This document shows positions 1 to 12,169 of a stretch of DNA of 64,000 nucleotides, piece after piece. The first letter of the stretch is position 1; each line of letters begins with the position of its first letter. The notes beneath the pieces were generated by a model that had not been told where the DNA came from, made no database searches, and saw only the letters and a program-made list of their open reading frames with translations. Made by a program: the position numbers and the translations under genes. The stretch is from contig JAMKCF010000013.1 of the NCBI GenBank assembly GCA_023634235.1, positions 14,075,705 to 14,139,704 of the forward strand, written 5' to 3'. This DNA is from Pisaster brevispinus. Taxonomy: Eukaryota > Echinodermata > Asteroidea > Forcipulatida > Asteriidae.

Positions 1-220
1 TTGTCATTAAGAGAAGGGGGTTTGCCCCGGTGTTTCTGGCATGGTGAGAAGCAGACTGTGCCACCTTCCTTCCCTCGTAAATCCTTAATGACAGGTGCTT
101 CTCGTGTACATTAATGGGTCTCTTATTTAAAATACTTTGCATACCTGTTTAAAAATAATAAGAGCTTTCAGACCCCAAAAGAGAATGCGCTGTTTCTGTT
201 TTTCAAAGAAGAACCGAGTA

Positions 221-411
221 AAGCCCGGTTCATACTTCCTGCGAATGCGAATGCGAAGCGAATATGACGTGAATTTGACGTCACAACTCTGTTTTCGCTG
301 GGAATATTCGCAAGAGTTGAGCACAGCTAAACTCTTGCGAATATTCGTTGCGAATTTGTGACGTCAACATTCGCTTCGCATTCGCATTCGCAGGAAGTAT
401 GAACCGGGCTT
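221..411. repeat. Hairpin MITE-like element with perfect arms
   Basis: The arms at 221-263 and 369-411 are 43-bp perfect inverted repeats beginning AAGCCCGGTTCATACTTCCT. A second inner hairpin (about 302-318 against 330-346, centred on GAATATTC) sits inside them, so almost the whole 191 bp can fold back. CRE-like TGACGTCA motifs occur in both halves. No coding capacity is seen. The unbroken arms suggest a young non-autonomous DNA element, but a target-site duplication is not clear. Confidence 0.85.
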
Positions 412-631
412 AATGCTATTAGTAAGAATAGTTGCCTTTTATTTTTAATGTTTTATTAAACTCGAGCAGAATGCGACGACATTGTGAAGTTGAACTCAAA
501 TTGTTACTTTTCCCCCTGTCTTTCACAGATCTCTTTTCGGAACTGGATTGGGCACGGCAAATCTTATTTTGTAGTAACAAATTTCAAGGTGGAAGTTATA
601 TTTTACTAACGCTATTTACTTATTGCAAGAG

Positions 632-775
632 ATTGGTCCTATTTTGTTGTGCATGTGTTTTGCAATTCCTTCATACCCAATTGCCAAAGTGAAGGATTTG
701 GAAGGACTTGGGCTGGTGGATAAAATGCGAGCGAAATTTCTTCCAACATTGGGAATAAAACATGTTGATTTGCAA
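632..775 (+). CDS. Candidate internal exon of an unrecognised gene (weak)
   Basis: A 144-nt open segment, phase 0 to 0, reads like ordinary protein: a hydrophobic start (IGPILLCMCFAIPSYPIAK) followed by a charged stretch with motifs such as DKMRAKFLPTLG. It is preceded by a good branch-site match (TACTAAC at 604-610) and an AG at 630-631, and is followed by a moderate donor GTAAAT at 776. The acceptor has only a short pyrimidine tract. No partner exon could be joined in frame with confidence; a nearby acceptor at 527-528 opens a segment that does not splice in frame to this one. It may be an exon of a gene starting left of the window, a pseudogene fragment, or chance. I do not recognise the protein family. 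Confidence 0.25.
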
Positions 776-799
776 GTAAATTTTTACATCGGTTATCGA

Positions 800-2500
800 G
801 TCAAGTCTGTTACTTATTCGTTGACATTTCAACTATTTGCACGAGGTCTGTTAAAGCAGATGCATATTAATTTAATTTGTTTTTAATATAAGCATTCAAA
901 GATCATACACAATGGTATATATATTTGCCTGAATTGCTATGGTCTTTGAGAAATGAGTGAAACTGTTAGTTTTGAACTTGCGATTACAAACCCTGATATT
1001 TGGAAACGGTACGAACACTATATCGAGGTTTTTCATCATTATTTTTTCCCGTGACTCCGGCGAGGACCAAAATAAGCTGAAACTTTCACTGGTTTGTTTA
1101 TTTCATGATTATGTTTTGGTCACATGAAGTGTGGGTACTGATCTTTGACAATTGCCAATCATGGCCGCTTGTTTAACTAGATTACGGCATAAATGCCGTG
1201 AAAGACATAGGACAAAGGTTTTTTTAATGTGTTTTTTCCCCATATATGTAATTGTTTGTGGGGCATGGTCTAATTTTCAGGTGCATTTGCTACTCTATAA
1301 GATGGTGGTTGACATTTACTCTGTCGATTAGTTGTTTATAAGTCAGATTATATTTGCGCCCTTTATTGTTAAGGAGACTGCTGTACATGTACTTTGATGG
1401 ATGCGATTGTCAAGAAATAAGAAGAAACTAACAGATATATGCAATATTCTAAAGTATTAAAGAACAAGCCGTCAAGATGAGATTGGAAAACACAGGGCGC
1501 CATCATTTGATGAAATACTCTCCGACTCGTGTCGACGCGGAAAACTGACTTGTGGTTGGCTGTTGACAAAAAATAGCACTTTGTTTAGACCGTAGCTCTT
1601 AATAAAATAAGTGTGATGCACATAAAAGTACATGTAGACGCCCCATTGGAACTATAACCCACTTCAGATTAACAGCAGTTCGACAATTATCATTTATCGA
1701 TGTTTGCGTATTAAACTGACTTAGCTTGAGTAAAATATTGTTTTTCTCTCTTTTTTACCCAGTCAGTTTCCCTTGTGGATTATAACTTGATAGTTTATTT
1801 TTTGTTATCTTCAAATTTTTAAATTTCTATGAATAGTTTTGTTTGTTTTAATGTTAACCAACTACTGGTGGTGATAGTTTGGCTTATACTAGAGTCTGTA
1901 ATGAAAAGTTAGGTGCAGGATTAGATATAACTAACTGTAAACTTGATTTTGAGATATTTCCGGGCGGGAGAAGTCCTTTAAACAAACAATTTATTAAAAG
2001 AAGATTAAGCAAAACATATTTTTGTGTAAATTCGGTCTCTTTCAGTTCCACATTGGAATTGTTGAGCGTGTTATAGCAAAGTAATTAGTTATTTATAAGG
2101 ACGCAACAATTATGATAACGTATGTTACAGCCGATCATAGTCTATGTATTTTTGTATTGACGTAAATCGATGACGTTTACAGTTAACCAAAGATTGCTGT
2201 ATTATTTTAACTTAGTAGGTCTATATCGGTTTATAAGAGAAATTTTTCTATGGGTACCCTCTATTGGATGTTTGTTTGTTGCAACTGCTGTTTATATCAG
2301 TGTGTTTTTGATTTTGACAGCATCATTGCACCAATACTCAAACCAGACAAGGACAGAAATAAAATTCAATATTAAAACAGTATAAAGCGGATGTATTTTT
2401 CATATTGAAACAAATAAATCTGCAAAATGATAATAACAATAATACAAAATAATATATACAAAACCCATGTAGCACAAGATTGACGTTGAATTGTTCGATT
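800..2500. other. Stretch without recognisable genes
   Basis: AT-rich sequence with short unrelated open frames only. I see no splice-bounded coding segment, tRNA-like box or clear repeat here. Confidence 0.5.
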
Positions 2501-2554
2501 GAATAACACAGTAAAACATTTTGGTGAGTTTCATGTACACCGGTTGATTTGGTG

Positions 2555-2705
2555 GTTCCTTTTCCTGCCGTCAACCTCTGTGGACCCTGGTTCGAATCCC
2601 ACCTCAGACCGGAGCCTTGCATGTGGATTGGGTACTCAGTCCCATTCTGATTGCATCCCCGTTGGGGTCTCCCCGCCCACCACATCTGAAACTCGAACAT
2701 TTGTC
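2555..2705 (+). repeat. SINE-like fragment with a B-box
   Basis: The sequence contains GGTTCGAATCC (an RNA polymerase III B-box), then a conserved-looking tail with GTTGGGGTCTCCCCGCCCACC and an ending like CATCTGAAACTCGAAC. No proper A-box or tRNA head is visible, so this is read as a 5'-truncated copy of a tRNA-derived SINE different from the two families annotated elsewhere in the window. Confidence 0.5.
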
Positions 2706-3236
2706 TTCGTATTTCCTATTCGTCGTATTATTCGCGCTAATTGTGCTGCTGGGTGTGTAATACAATTTTAAATAAATTTAGGAAAGATTGCAGCTTGTTT
2801 GTAAAATTAAATATCCGTTAGTATGAGGTGAATTTAGGGACGTGCAAAAGTAATAGTATAACATAAACCAACAGCTGATTGAATAAATAAATAGGCTATT
2901 AGATTCATATATAAAAGTCGCACCAATTAACAGAAAAAGGTATCAAATGATCGTTTGATGATGTCATTGTGATTTACTTGGAACCTGGTTCTTGTTTTCA
3001 CTAAAGTGAAAACGGATCAAATTAGTAAGAATGTTTTACACCAATAAATCCACAAAGAATGTACTGCTGAAAGCAAAAGGAAAGCATGTATTCTTGTTAT
3101 TTATTTACATATTTGTGCATAATTATGACATACTTACACAGAAAAAATCGAAATGTGGAATCAGCATAACCATCAGATAAGCAAATTGTAGATCTCAACT
3201 TTTATTTCCCGCTTCTTTTCCTTTTCCCGCCAATTT

Positions 3237-3382
3237 GTGAATGAATGAATGAATGAATATTGTGTGGGACGCGCAGCAATAAATGAGCATTTAAGTACAT
3301 TCATTGTTGGTGCCGGTAGGTGAAGGGGAATAAAATGTGATTTCAATGGATAATATGACTCCCCCCCCCCCCCCCCCCCCCC
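3237..3382. repeat. Short (GAAT)n run and a (C)22 tract
   Basis: A GAAT tetranucleotide run lies at about 3238-3258 and a homopolymer of about 22 C at 3361-3382. Both are simple repeats with no coding meaning. Confidence 0.9.
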
Positions 3383-3749
3383 ACTTTCCTCAACGCCGTC
3401 ATCCCTAGCACCCAGTCGTCGTGAGCCTAGACGAAGGATGTAGCGAAAAGTTTCTGGAAAAGGGCGTAAAGCAAATTACATGTACTGTGAAAAAATTGTA
3501 GGCACACGACGCCCTGTCGGTGGTCAGGTCGTCATGATATTATTCAACTTGGGTAAATGGCTTTGTACGGAAACCGGGTTTTGTGCAGCAGCCATTTTTC
3601 TTTTTCCCGGGCTCTTATCAATGTGACAAAAACCGAGGCTTGAAAGGACAATCCATTAGTCTGACCCCTATTTTGTTATAGTTTAAGTCCGTATCCATTA
3701 TTGCTGCTGTGTATAGGGAGCATGACAAGGACCGTTGCAGTCTACGGCC

Positions 3750-3852
3750 GTTTTGAAGGCTTGGGCTTAGACTGGCTCTGGCTTAGGCACTGTTTGCCTG
3801 TTGATAGGGTACTTTATTTTCAAATTACAGACGAAGCCTAAGCCTAAGACAT
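3750..3852. repeat. Short inverted-repeat element with GGCTTAG/CTAAGCC ends
   Basis: GGCTTGGGCTTAG near 3757 is mirrored by CCTAAGCCTAAGAC near 3837. A related half (CATGGCTTAGGCTTGGACTC) recurs around 38578-38597, so this is a small dispersed inverted-repeat family. Confidence 0.5.
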
Positions 3853-3899
3853 GTTTTGGATAAGGGTCTGTAAGTTCGCAGTCGATCCCCTGATATAGC

Positions 3900-5740
3900 G
3901 GGCGGACCTTATAGAATCACGCACACTTCCATCCGAAACAGTAGCCCGAAGATTAATTTTATAGCCAGGTACCGGTACCACTCAACCTCGTCCCCATGGT
4001 TTACTTTATTTCCAACCATGTTCAGTCAACCTCGTACTCAACCTTGTACTGCTCGACACACCCTGGGGAAGAGGTTGGTACCACTTGGTCAGGAATTTAT
4101 GAATTCGGGACACTGACAAACATGGCGCGATTAAGCGAGTCGTGTATAGCAGTTGTACCCTAGTTATACCCTGTTATGTATAGGCGTACAGTCATGTAAT
4201 AAATGAATGTAAGAAATTTTCACCCGTGTCGTAACCGCCCAGCCAACTGACCACATTTCCAGCATTTTTGTGTTCACGATGATAATCAAAAATCTATACA
4301 GACGCGTCCTGGAGCGGGCGGGGCTAGAAACCAATCAAGGACGACGGGACACACAGGTAAATTAGCCGGTAAACTCGCCAAGTTGTAGAGTCACAATGCT
4401 CGCTGATTGAGCTCAGATTGGGCCTTGCAATAACCAGATGGGACCCCTTCTGTTTCGCCCGGTGGACAGTCTTCCTCAATTAACGCGGTCGTCATGTTTG
4501 ATCAAGTTCACTGTTTGATAGTTTGACATTCTCAAAGAAGGGGACATCACGAGTGGTCAGTCCAGCCACGTTAACAATCGTGGGGGTTTTGTCTTTCTGT
4601 TTTACGCTACTACCCGTGATAATGTGAGTCCCTAATCACGCTGTATACATGCTGTTTTTTCTTCCCTAAAAATCAATTAATCAAAATCTAGTCTATCCAT
4701 GCCACTGTTGCCAAATACAGTCTTGTATAGAGCAAAAATACAAATTGTTGCTATAGGTTTTCCCAGTCAAGGTCAGCAAAGATTAATTCAGTTTCATAAA
4801 TTTATGTTTACAATAACATGTCAACTGGTTTTTTTCCCTTCTTTTTTGTTGTTTTTAATGGTTGCATCAAATAATCGCCTTCAGGTTCGTCTCAGTCATT
4901 CTATTATTTCAGACATTCAAGACTACATTTTCACCAATCTTCAGTTGAATTTCTACAACCTTTTTTTTACAGTCGATGGAATTGAATGGTTGACCAGCTT
5001 CTTGCTATTTGGGTTTTGCGAAATACAATGAATATGAGTGACCTTGACAAGCGAATGTCGAACTGTTGAGTTTGAGTTACTCCTTTTGACCGTTGAGTGC
5101 TGATGCTATACAGAGCTTTCATTTTCAAACGAAAAAAAAAAAAAAGAATTTTGCTGAAATTAGCCGACAATACCTCTGTTATAGTTCCCCCACTCATTTT
5201 CGGCAAAAAGCAGCCTATTTCTTTTTCATGCACTCTTATTCGAGTGACTTTCCATCTTCAGTTGAAACCGTCATCCATTTACACTTTGAGGTATGAATTT
5301 ATAACAGCATGAAACCTTCCTTTTAGCCATGCCAAAACGGCATTGAATATAGCAGAATAGTCACAACTAATCATTTTTAGCTAAAGCTGCTGCGAATTTG
5401 AAAGCTGTTTGAGTAGCTTGTTGAATTGAATGGTTGTCATGTATAATCGCAAGACGAAAAAGAACATTTCCTTACACATTCATCGAAATTGACTGACTGT
5501 TTTGAGGAGCTTGATTTAGAATAATGTGGCATTTAAATTGGCTGTTTGGTTTGCGTGGGCTTACGGCCCGGGAGCTCCTTATTTTCAATAACAATGTACC
5601 CCACAAGGGAATTCTGTTGTCAACGTCGACACCGTTGACACCGTTGACAAACGAATTCTTTAGAAAAGGGAACAATAAATCAAAAATAGCTGGACCTCAC
5701 AAACCGGATCCGTAAGGTGTGCACGTGCACGTATGTTTTA
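3900..5740. other. Stretch without recognisable genes
   Basis: Mixed-composition non-coding sequence. A 110-codon open frame at 4699-5031 has no recognisable motif or splice context. Nothing else can be supported. Confidence 0.45.
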
Positions 5741-5746
5741 ACGCTA

Positions 5747-5935
5747 CGTACAAAGTGTGGACCCGAAAACAAAAGAGGTTCGCATGATGTAGGGACTTGA
5801 AATACTATGTGGACTTACTCACGTCCACACAGTGTTTTTTTTGTTTCGTTGAAGAATAGGTTTTTCCTTAAGTGTACAGAACAAAGGAATGTCAACAGAG
5901 TGACTGCAACACAGAGCAGGTTGGGTGTGTTTGTG
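5747..5935 (+). repeat. Dispersed repeat, copy A
   Basis: This segment is a diverged copy of 16140-16330. Both share TGTAGGGACTTGAAA, ACTATGTGG, GTCCACAC, then TTAAGTG[TC]ACAGAACAAAGGA in the same order and orientation. The core ACTATGTGG...GTCCACA is itself partly inverted, suggesting a MITE-like unit. Confidence 0.75.
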
Positions 5936-5976
5936 TGTATTTTGTTTTTGTTTTTGTGTGTTTGTTTGTCCGTCTG

Positions 5977-6031
5977 TTTGTTGTTGTTGTTGTTGTTGTT
6001 GTTGGTGATGTTTTTTTTTTTGGGGGGGTGG
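5977..6031 (+). repeat. (TTG)n microsatellite followed by T and G runs
   Basis: About nine TTG units, then a T run and a G run. Low-complexity DNA that creates a spurious open frame encoding poly-leucine. Confidence 0.9.
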
Positions 6032-6639
6032 GGAGATTGTCGTAAAGGACCGGAAAACCTATTACATGGAGTCTTTACTAACTTCTGCCATTACAGATTG
6101 GGAATATGACACTGGAAAAAGCAGCAAGAAAATACCATGAAAATGTGAACAAGAATACGATAATATTGGGTTAAGATGCTAGATCCGATTTTTGGCCGAT
6201 TTGACCGGAAAAGTTAGATTTAAATTTTAAATTGCTACTTTTGTAGATTCGAAAAGTATAATAAGCTTTCATTAATAAGGTTTTGCACAGGGAAAAAATA
6301 AAAAAATAAATCCGCCCATGATGAGTGGCAGTAATTTTAAAACTGAAGATGAATTATTTGTCGGGTTCCTGACATTATTTCACGTTTGTCAGCCATGTAA
6401 AATAATGTTTCCATTTGACATGTATTTTGTGCATTTTCAAAGGCATAATTTATTATACAAAAGTTGGTGTATGTCTTTCGTTTGACGGCATCATCTGAAA
6501 AATTCGTCTAGAGGAAAGTATCTTAAAAACTCCTTTCGGCGAAAATCGGGCAATTCAACTTTTTGATTGAATTATAAATGGTATACGGAACACGAGTTCG
6601 AATCCACACCAAGGCCCAATATTTTTTGATTACCAATGT

Positions 6640-6810
6640 ACTTAGCAAAAATAAACACGATACCGGTACCAGTGAGAAATGGTGCAAGTGACATAATGTT
6701 TTTCTTTGGCTGGTAACCTTATTCTGCGCATACTTTTGTTGTGCTTAGCTATCCTTGCTTTCGTGCTTAAGCAACTCCATAAAATTGGGCCCTGTCCGGT
6801 TGTGATGCTT
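6640..6810 (+). repeat. CTTAGCA-type dispersed element, copy 1
   Basis: The left part has ACTTAGCAAAAATAAAC and ACCAGTGAGAAATG; the right part has GGCTGGTAACCTTATTCTG, TTGTTGTGCTTAGC and GTGCTTAAGCAACTCCATA. Related copies lie at 20281-20430 and 43265-43440, with a remnant near 62830. CTTA(A)GCA near both ends makes this a short TIR-type non-autonomous element family. Confidence 0.65.
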
Positions 6811-7239
6811 GCGTCCTTTAGCAAGACTTTCAAAGAATGGGTCCGGACCGAGGGGCTTATTCCCAACGTTTCTGCTTCATTCCACGGTCATTTTTGCAGC
6901 CTTCCTCTCACTTCTGAGTTTAAGTGAATAACGCTTTAAGGCATATCCTTGTTTTCATTCATTGCCAAACTAAGAGGGAAAATAATTCTAGTAAAACTTT
7001 TGCTTCAAAGCATACACTGCCATTAATATTTCTGTATGCGATGCAGGCTATAGTATACCGACTGGTAATACTGGAATAAATGATGTGCCCGTCTTTTTAT
7101 GGCAGGACATAAAGTAACTCATAATCTGTGGGTCTTTTTTTCTATTTTAACCTTTACTCTTCCTTAAGTTTTTTGTTTTATTAGTCGAGACGGATTCTGT
7201 GTCCCAGGGGCCCAGGGTTAGGATGATCTGAAAGCTGGC

Positions 7240-7390
7240 TAAAACAATTAGATTTTGACCTGCGTCAGTTTGACACAGTTTCGAGTCAGTTGGACATAAA
7301 TTCAGTGTCATATTGGCCTAGAAATTAGTCTGGTTCCCTCTTGGACGCGGAATCTGGGTCAACTCTGAGCCGGGAGCTTTTTAGTGTGAG
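7240..7390. repeat. GGGTCA-family repeat fragment
   Basis: Repeated GTCAGTTTGACAC, GAGTCAGTTGGAC and a terminal AATCTGGGTCAACTCTGAG motif. The same phrase recurs near 12300, 14005, 40070, 50130 and 52810. Confidence 0.6.
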
Positions 7391-7406
7391 GTGAATTTCT
7401 TTTATA

Positions 7407-7558
7407 GATGGCTTGCACATGACGTCAGTGGCCGTCATCTTTCATGACAAACAATGGACAAGAGTGCAGGCGTGTACGCGCTGCGCGCGACTCTCAGCCA
7501 ATGATAGCCTTGCACGTTTCATCAACGATGGCGGCCAATGCAAGGGGTCTGTCTATAC
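7407..7558. repeat. GACGTCA/GATGGCGG element, copy 1
   Basis: Starts GATGGCTTGCACATGACGTC and contains CTCTCAGCCAATGA and GATGGCGGCCAATGCAA. The same building blocks occur at 46290-46442 and 59606-59774, so this is a dispersed element rather than a gene. Confidence 0.6.
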
Positions 7559-7599
7559 GGACAAAAGCATATTTTGTGAGAATGTTATTGATGTTGACA

Positions 7600-9220
7600 A
7601 TAAATTTTTTTACAATAAATAGGCCCTTAATAAATACAAAACAGGTACGTTCGAATGGAAAATAGTTCGAAAATAATATTCTGAAGAATGGAGGGAGAGA
7701 GTGGTGGGTGGGAGGAGTTTTGTAGGGGAACGGTTGTCAACCAAACAGTACATGTCACAAAGCAATTACGCCACTTCATAATTGATATTGAGGTTTCTAA
7801 ATCTCAGAATCCCCCTAAATGTAATGAGAAAGCCTTTGGAACATGTCAACACGTGGCTTTGCATGTTCGGATTTGGGCTCGGTCCAAGAAAAACAGCACA
7901 GAAAATGGACCAAATCGGGCTGGATGGGACTCGAGTCCGAGTCAAGTGCGCATCGACCCCAACTTGCAGTCCGTAAGCCGAGACGCTAGCCCCCAGTGCG
8001 GTATTCCACCACGCTTAATTGCCATCTTATAGGTAATTAAGACGTCTTGTACTCAACCCCCGTGACAGATCGAAACCGTGCTCGAAATATTGATAATCTT
8101 TCCGTCAGTGGGAAAGGGGGCCGTCTGATGCCAGCGCACGTACCGTGTGGAGAATGCAGGTCCTCTGCGTGGGTACTCGGTCTACCGAAGAAAAAAATTG
8201 ACCGCCATCTGCACTATAAACTAGGAGTGCATGAAGAATGGCTGAAAAGGACGTCAGACTCATATTGAGTATGCAGACAAGACAGTGGCACCATACTAAA
8301 TGTCTTACTCGTCACGCCTCTTTTGATATGCAGAAACAAGATATTAACGAAAAACAAAGAGGAAATAAGTTCTATATGTCTTCCTTAATATCAGACAATA
8401 TAGCCTACAAATAATTAGGGGTTTATTTCGTAAGTAATAAAAGCATGAAAAGTGAACGTGGAATTGAATATTTAAGTAGATAACGTACATTTGCTTGCAT
8501 ATTGGGTTTGAGGATGAAAAGGCAAAAAAGACGAAGAAAAAAAAAGAAAAAAGAAAGAACACAAATTTCTTATTCATCACTTCGTAGTTTGAAATAGTGT
8601 TTAGAAACAGGTCATACTGCAACCAAATCCCCCCAAATAAACGACCTTCTTGGAAGTTTGTACTTTTTGTCATTTTTGCCCATTTTTTAAGTGTCAATTA
8701 AGACATTTCCATTTCATGTATGTGATAACATTTGCCTCGAAAGGTCGTTTTGGTTTTAAGAACTTGTTCAGAGTTAAGGTCGACCTGCGGGTTAGCTCCA
8801 GATCTTCCCTAAATGAATCAGTCGCATACTGATGATTTCTATAAAGCACTAATTGAGCAAACAAATAAACCTGAACGTTAAACTTTGAGAATACAACACA
8901 GGTGACCTTTGGTAAGACAGTCACCTTGGGTGCCTTAATGTCATCAATAAGCCAAGGCTCAAGGTAGTCTGACCCGTTAACGCAAAATGAATATCACTAC
9001 TCATATAACAGTAACGGGATACAGGGTGTCATACCGCAGTGTGATTAAAAAGTCAAACGAGTCAATACGGAAACGGGGGTCTATCTTTTAAAATAAATCC
9101 CCTCATCTTTTACCGCGTTCCTTTGATCTGTCAACGGATGCGTCTGGTATCATTTCGGTGAATGATGATGGGTTCTTCATTAGGGGAGAATGTCATCGCT
9201 GGATTAGGAGGAATAAGACA
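7600..9220. other. Stretch without recognisable genes
   Basis: Contains unconvincing short open frames (for example 114 codons at 7688-8032) and A-rich runs near 8540. No gene or clear repeat could be supported. Confidence 0.45.
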
Positions 9221-9223
9221 TTC

Positions 9224-9275
9224 CTTCTTCCTCTCTCCCTCTCCCTCTCTCTCTCTCTATCTCTCTCTCTCTCTG
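9224..9275 (+). repeat. (CT)n microsatellite
   Basis: Nearly pure CT dinucleotide run with a few interruptions. Confidence 0.95.
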
Positions 9276-9384
9276 TGCCGTCATGCAGACATGAGACCAT
9301 CACACTAGACTGCGGTCAGAGATGCTGCACAGGGGCGTAACCAGATATCCATGTTGGAGGGGGAAAGCGGTGGCTAAGATTGAT

Positions 9385-9682
9385 TGATTGATTTGTTTAT
9401 TTGTTTGTTTGTTTGTTTGTTTGTTTAATTGTTTGTTGGGGTGTTTGTTTGTTTGTTTGTTTAATTGTTTGTTGGGGTGTTTGTTTGTTTGTTTGTTGGG
9501 GTGTTGGGGTGTTTGTTTGTTTGTTGGGGTGTTGGGGTGTTTGTTTGTTGGGGTGTTGGGGGTGTTTGCTTGTTTGTTTGTTGGTTTGTTTGTTTGTTTG
9601 TTGGTTGGTTGGTTTGTTTGTTTGTTTGTTTGTTGGGGTGTTTGTTGGGGTGTTTGTTTGTTTGTTTGTTGGGGTGTTTAAA
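9385..9682 (+). repeat. TTTG / TTGGGGTG minisatellite
   Basis: About 300 bp built from alternating TTTG tetranucleotides and TTGGGGTG units, arranged in short higher-order blocks such as GTTTGTTTGTTGGGGTGT. All three + frames stay open and encode Cys/Val/Leu/Phe-rich nonsense. Many closely spaced GGGG runs give it G-quadruplex potential. A (TTA)n/(TTTA)n tract follows at about 9687-9729. Confidence 0.95.
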
Positions 9683-9730
9683 AATAGTATTATTATTATT
9701 ATTATTGTTATTATTTATTTATTTATTTAC

Positions 9731-9833
9731 AGCTACGGCTACAACTGTTACTAAGGGTGTTGCTTAGGACGTCCTGTACTTCAGCGCATAATTACGCCGC
9801 GATCCATCCGTACCTGTAGCCGTAGCCATAGCC
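9731..9833. repeat. Short MITE with GGCTACGGCTACA ends, copy 1
   Basis: AGCTACGGCTACA at 9731-9743 is inverted as TGTAGCCGTAGCC at 9815-9827. Related copies occur at about 46485-46590 and 56112-56190. Confidence 0.75.
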
Positions 9834-9899
9834 ACCAATTTGTACACGGCCTAATTTGCCCATAAGGATTTGTGCCTAATGGTGGGACAGTGCGGTTAC

Positions 9900-12150
9900 G
9901 TGTATGTAATTAAACGAGAGCTCCCTAGGCCTATAGTTCTGTTGTTCTCGACCCAAGTTCATAGAGACGGTTTATATTGAAAATAAAATCGATTTCAATC
10001 TATAAATATCATTTCTTTACCAATAATGCTCTGGGGAACTATTTCGTCAGAAATAGAGGCAAAGTCGAGAGAATACCATAAGGACTATGTCACAAAATGA
10101 TGGACGATTGGTGCGATTCCAGCGACTGCGAAAGAAAGCACGTACAATGAACGTGCGCAAAACATTACATGAATTTGAACGATCTGTTGAAATTTTGTTG
10201 AAACTAGCCGAGAAAACCCATATTACGTAATCAATTCGACCAGCCAACGTCACTTCTAAGCAAAGGCTGTCAAGCATAATCGCATCACTAACATAACGCT
10301 CATGACATCATTCTTAACAACCCGTTCTAAATCCGTTTATAAGAGTGGCTGCTCTATCATTATGACATTGTTGTAACAAGTCCAGAGCGTTTTATAAGCG
10401 ACGTGGTAATGCTCAATATCTTCACTAGTATAAGTGACGACGGCAGAGTCGTACCGGCTGTGTTCCGAGAGAACGAAATGATTTTGAGGGCGGAACGAAA
10501 TAATATATCAAGGGCACGACATACATTTCCCTTTTGTGTTAGCCTCTTTTTTCCTCTTTCTTTACCAGCCCCTTTCTTTGTAACAAAGACTATTGTGTCT
10601 TCATTGTAGCCTGGGAGTCTCAGGAATTCTTCAGAGGAGTTTCGGTGTGTGTGTGTGTGGGGGGGGGGGGGGTACTTCAGTACAAGAGGGGAAGAGTGTG
10701 GTGGAGTATGGAAACATGGGGGGGGGGCTCCCTCTGCCATGTGGTTAAGTCCATTTAGATGCTTCATAAAATGTTGTAAAATACATGTAATGACAATATT
10801 GTTCTACTACTTTCTACCCCTTTTTTATGAATTGCGCTCATTGAACCTTTTACTATTGAAACGCACCCTTGAAATACCTTCGTAGGGTCAACAGCCGTAT
10901 CCACAAAAAGAGGAGCGTTCAATCTATGCAAAACGTTTCTAAACCCATTATTGATCCCGCGTCAAGATGCAAAACACTAAAAAACAAATACCACGCGCAA
11001 TAACTACGGTTGATGGAAATCCAAAGTGATGAGGAGGTATAGAGACGGGAAGGCAAGTCATTCAGACGTTGCCACGAGTATAAATCAAACAACGTCGAGG
11101 TTGTTGCTTATGAAATGGTGCTGATGATGATGCAGTTCATCACGGCGGGAGGTAAATGGTTCAAGCACATTCAAGTGTGGACTCGCCGAGAATAAGGTAG
11201 GACATTGCCATTGTTATCAAAAGTACGGTCAAAGTTAATATGTGAAGTTGCCCCCCCCCCCCCCCGTCTTGTACCGGTACACTTCAGATCTCTGTTTAGT
11301 CAATGCTTTCCGGAAGAAATCCTTCCTCTGGTGAAATTTGAACCCACGACCCCTTGGTTGAAGTTAGTAAAATAGCTTCACTAATGTTTAAAACGGTTGC
11401 AATATGTACTCTTTGTGTGGTAAGATTAACTCTTGATATCACAGTTTTTTTCTTGCGTGCTTTGAGTTTTGAGATGCACACAATTTTCCGATAGGGGGCG
11501 TCCTTGAAAGTGGAACACTTTACAAGTCTCCAACCTTTCGTTAAAATGATGTAAAACGCCACCGTGCTTGATACTCGTTCGAGCGAAATTGAAGCAACTT
11601 TACATTTAAGCATCTGTAATGAACGTGTAATGTTTGATTATTTAACTCTTTTAATTGCACTTTCGTAGTTTATATGTGAGCTGGGATCCATTGGGAATCA
11701 GTAAGTGTTTCTTACTGCTGCATGGATCATCCAGGATAAATAAGAAATAAATAAATACAAATAAATAAAGATGACGTCAATGGATGTCGTCAACAAATGG
11801 ATCTGTACATTCCACACAGAATTGCTTCGTCAGTCAAAAGGTCAAAAATGTAGTAAGTCGTTTTGATTGATTAAATTTGTTTCCGTATTGATTGGGTGTT
11901 ACGGAAACTCTGGAATGAACCAAACAATTCGCCGTTCCGAGATATATACAGACCCATTAAAATGTGACGTCACTGGCTGCTTTTAGATCTTAAATGATTT
12001 TGCCCTTGAACGGTGTAAATAAAATGGCATTTTTTCATGATTTAAACGTGATGTTAGAGACTCATAATTTCCCCTGCCCCCACTATTATGAGGACTATTA
12101 TCTTTTGGGAAATGACTGCATCCCAAGAAATGAATTTTACTCAGAGCTAT
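9900..12150. other. Stretch without recognisable genes
   Basis: Non-coding sequence with simple tracts: (GT)n plus a G run at about 10644-10671, a C run near 11250, and a (AAAT)n-like run near 11740. Minus-strand open frames at 10360-10767 and 11296-11613 have no recognisable motif. Confidence 0.45.
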
Positions 12151-12169
12151 TCTTTAAGTTAAAGCGCCA

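Noticed and set aside
529..570. 42-nt segment after a strong acceptor (TTTCACAG), with one frame reading SLFGTGLGTANLI
   Set aside because: That frame cannot be joined in phase to the candidate exon at 632-775 and the implied intron would be only about 60 nt; a chance acceptor is more likely.
9388..9767. Overlapping 97-117 codon Cys/Val/Leu-rich frames
   Set aside because: They are products of the TTTG/TTGGGGTG minisatellite, open in three frames at once with no splice or start context.
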